The position numbers and the translations under genes were made by a program. A stretch of DNA of 64,000 bases, taken from assembly GCF_016881065.1 (NCBI RefSeq), contig NZ_WXYN01000022.1:124001-188000 (forward strand). The letters run 5' to 3'. The notes under the pieces were generated by a model. That model was not told the origin of the DNA, did no database searches, and saw only the letters and a program-made list of their open reading frames with translations. Positions 63,690-64,000 of the stretch are shown piece by piece (the stretch's first letter is position 1; each line of letters starts with the position of its first letter). The DNA is from Planococcus soli (GTDB taxonomy: Bacteria; Bacillota; Bacilli; Bacillales_A; Planococcaceae).

Positions 63690-64000
63690 ATGATGGACTA
63701 TACACAAGGAAAAAATAAGCTTGAGAACTGGATCGTTTCCGAGATGGGATTTTCTCCCGACTCACTGGGGAAATGCGAAGCAATCATGTCTCTCGGCAAT
63801 GGTTATATGGGACTCCGGTCAGCAACAGAAGAACCGTACATCAATGAAACGAGAGATATGTTTGTCAGTGGGACATTCAATAAGGCTTTTGAAAATGAGG
63901 CAACCGAACTCCCAAACTTGGCGGATATAACCAGGATGAATATCCGGGTTGATGGCGAACGTTTTAGTTTAGAACTTGGAAAAATTAACAGCTACATGCG
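63690..64000 (+). CDS. Glycoside hydrolase family 65 phosphorylase (partial, 3' end outside window)
   Basis: The first 103 residues. EMGFSPDSLGKCEAIMSLGNGYMGLRS and FVSGTFNKAFENEATELPNLADI give the N-terminal GH65 domain (maltose, trehalose or kojibiose phosphorylase type). Such enzymes split a disaccharide with phosphate to give beta-glucose 1-phosphate. GGGAGGAG lies 11 bases before ATG 63690. The frame is open to the window edge. The cre site suggests glucose repression. Confidence 0.85.
   Translation, partial: MMDYTQGKNKLENWIVSEMGFSPDSLGKCEAIMSLGNGYMGLRSATEEPYINETRDMFVSGTFNKAFENEATELPNLADITRMNIRVDGERFSLELGKINSYM

Overview
The window looks like a chromosomal segment of a low-to-moderate GC, Gram-positive, probably halotolerant Bacillales bacterium, most likely a Planococcus-type member of the Planococcaceae. 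This is inferred from strong AAGGAGG ribosome sites, frequent TTG/GTG starts, YkuI-, YitT-, YfhO- and LtaS-type proteins, a BceRS-BceAB module, Na+/H+ antiporters and compact Bacillales-style intergenic hairpin repeats. It is not phage-like; no insertion sequence, integrase, rRNA or CRISPR array is visible. Both window edges cut genes: a DJ-1/PfpI-like protein on the left and a family 65 glycoside phosphorylase on the right.

Layout. 0.6-5.3 kb: antimicrobial-peptide sensing and detoxification module (response regulator, intramembrane-sensing kinase, ABC ATPase, large permease) with a perfect operator-like palindrome. 5.5-19.4 kb: housekeeping and accessory genes (old-yellow-enzyme oxidoreductase, DMT exporter, RsbR-like STAS protein, two paralogous SDRs, Lys/Thr-rich secreted protein, ABC-2 exporter, NUDIX, PAP2 phosphatase, 3-hydroxyacyl-CoA dehydrogenase, TlpA-like lipoprotein, LtaS-like synthase). 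19.7-32 kb: NhaC antiporter, acetyltransferase, SDR, lone MEDS-domain protein, aldehyde/alcohol dehydrogenase operon, SRPBCC and VOC proteins, PPK2 kinase, YitT and the degenerate EAL protein YkuI. 32-39.6 kb: adhesin-like DUF4097 protein, ascorbate-type PTS cassette whose EIIA is fused to the regulator, alpha/beta hydrolase, a previously unlisted 28-30 residue membrane peptide and a CapA-like lipoprotein.

40.0-42.9 kb holds a three-gene operon that reads as sulfolipid (SQDG) synthesis: a UDP-sulfoquinovose synthase closely matching plant SQD1, an SQD2/SqdX-like glycosyltransferase and a GtrA-type membrane protein. 43-49 kb: ZIP-like membrane protein, CPA1 antiporter, YfhO and DinB proteins.

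49.4-59.2 kb is the most interesting part: a complete selenocysteine locus. It has selB-selA on the plus strand; divergently, an unlisted tRNA-Sec gene (selC), then five tandem covarying hairpin repeats, a terminator, a glycosyltransferase and selD. selD itself is a selenoprotein gene, with an in-frame TGA at codon 18, so its true start is upstream of the apparent ORF. The glycosyltransferase directly ahead of selD resembles GLT1D1 and shares features with SenB selenosugar synthases, suggesting that selenophosphate also feeds a selenium-sugar or other small-molecule pathway. Downstream on the same strand lie phnD-phnE-phnC and a polysaccharide deacetylase whose best start runs into a second in-frame TGA followed by a hairpin. 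The right end has glycerate kinase, an MFS transporter, an SDR and a CcpA-site-controlled GH65 gene.
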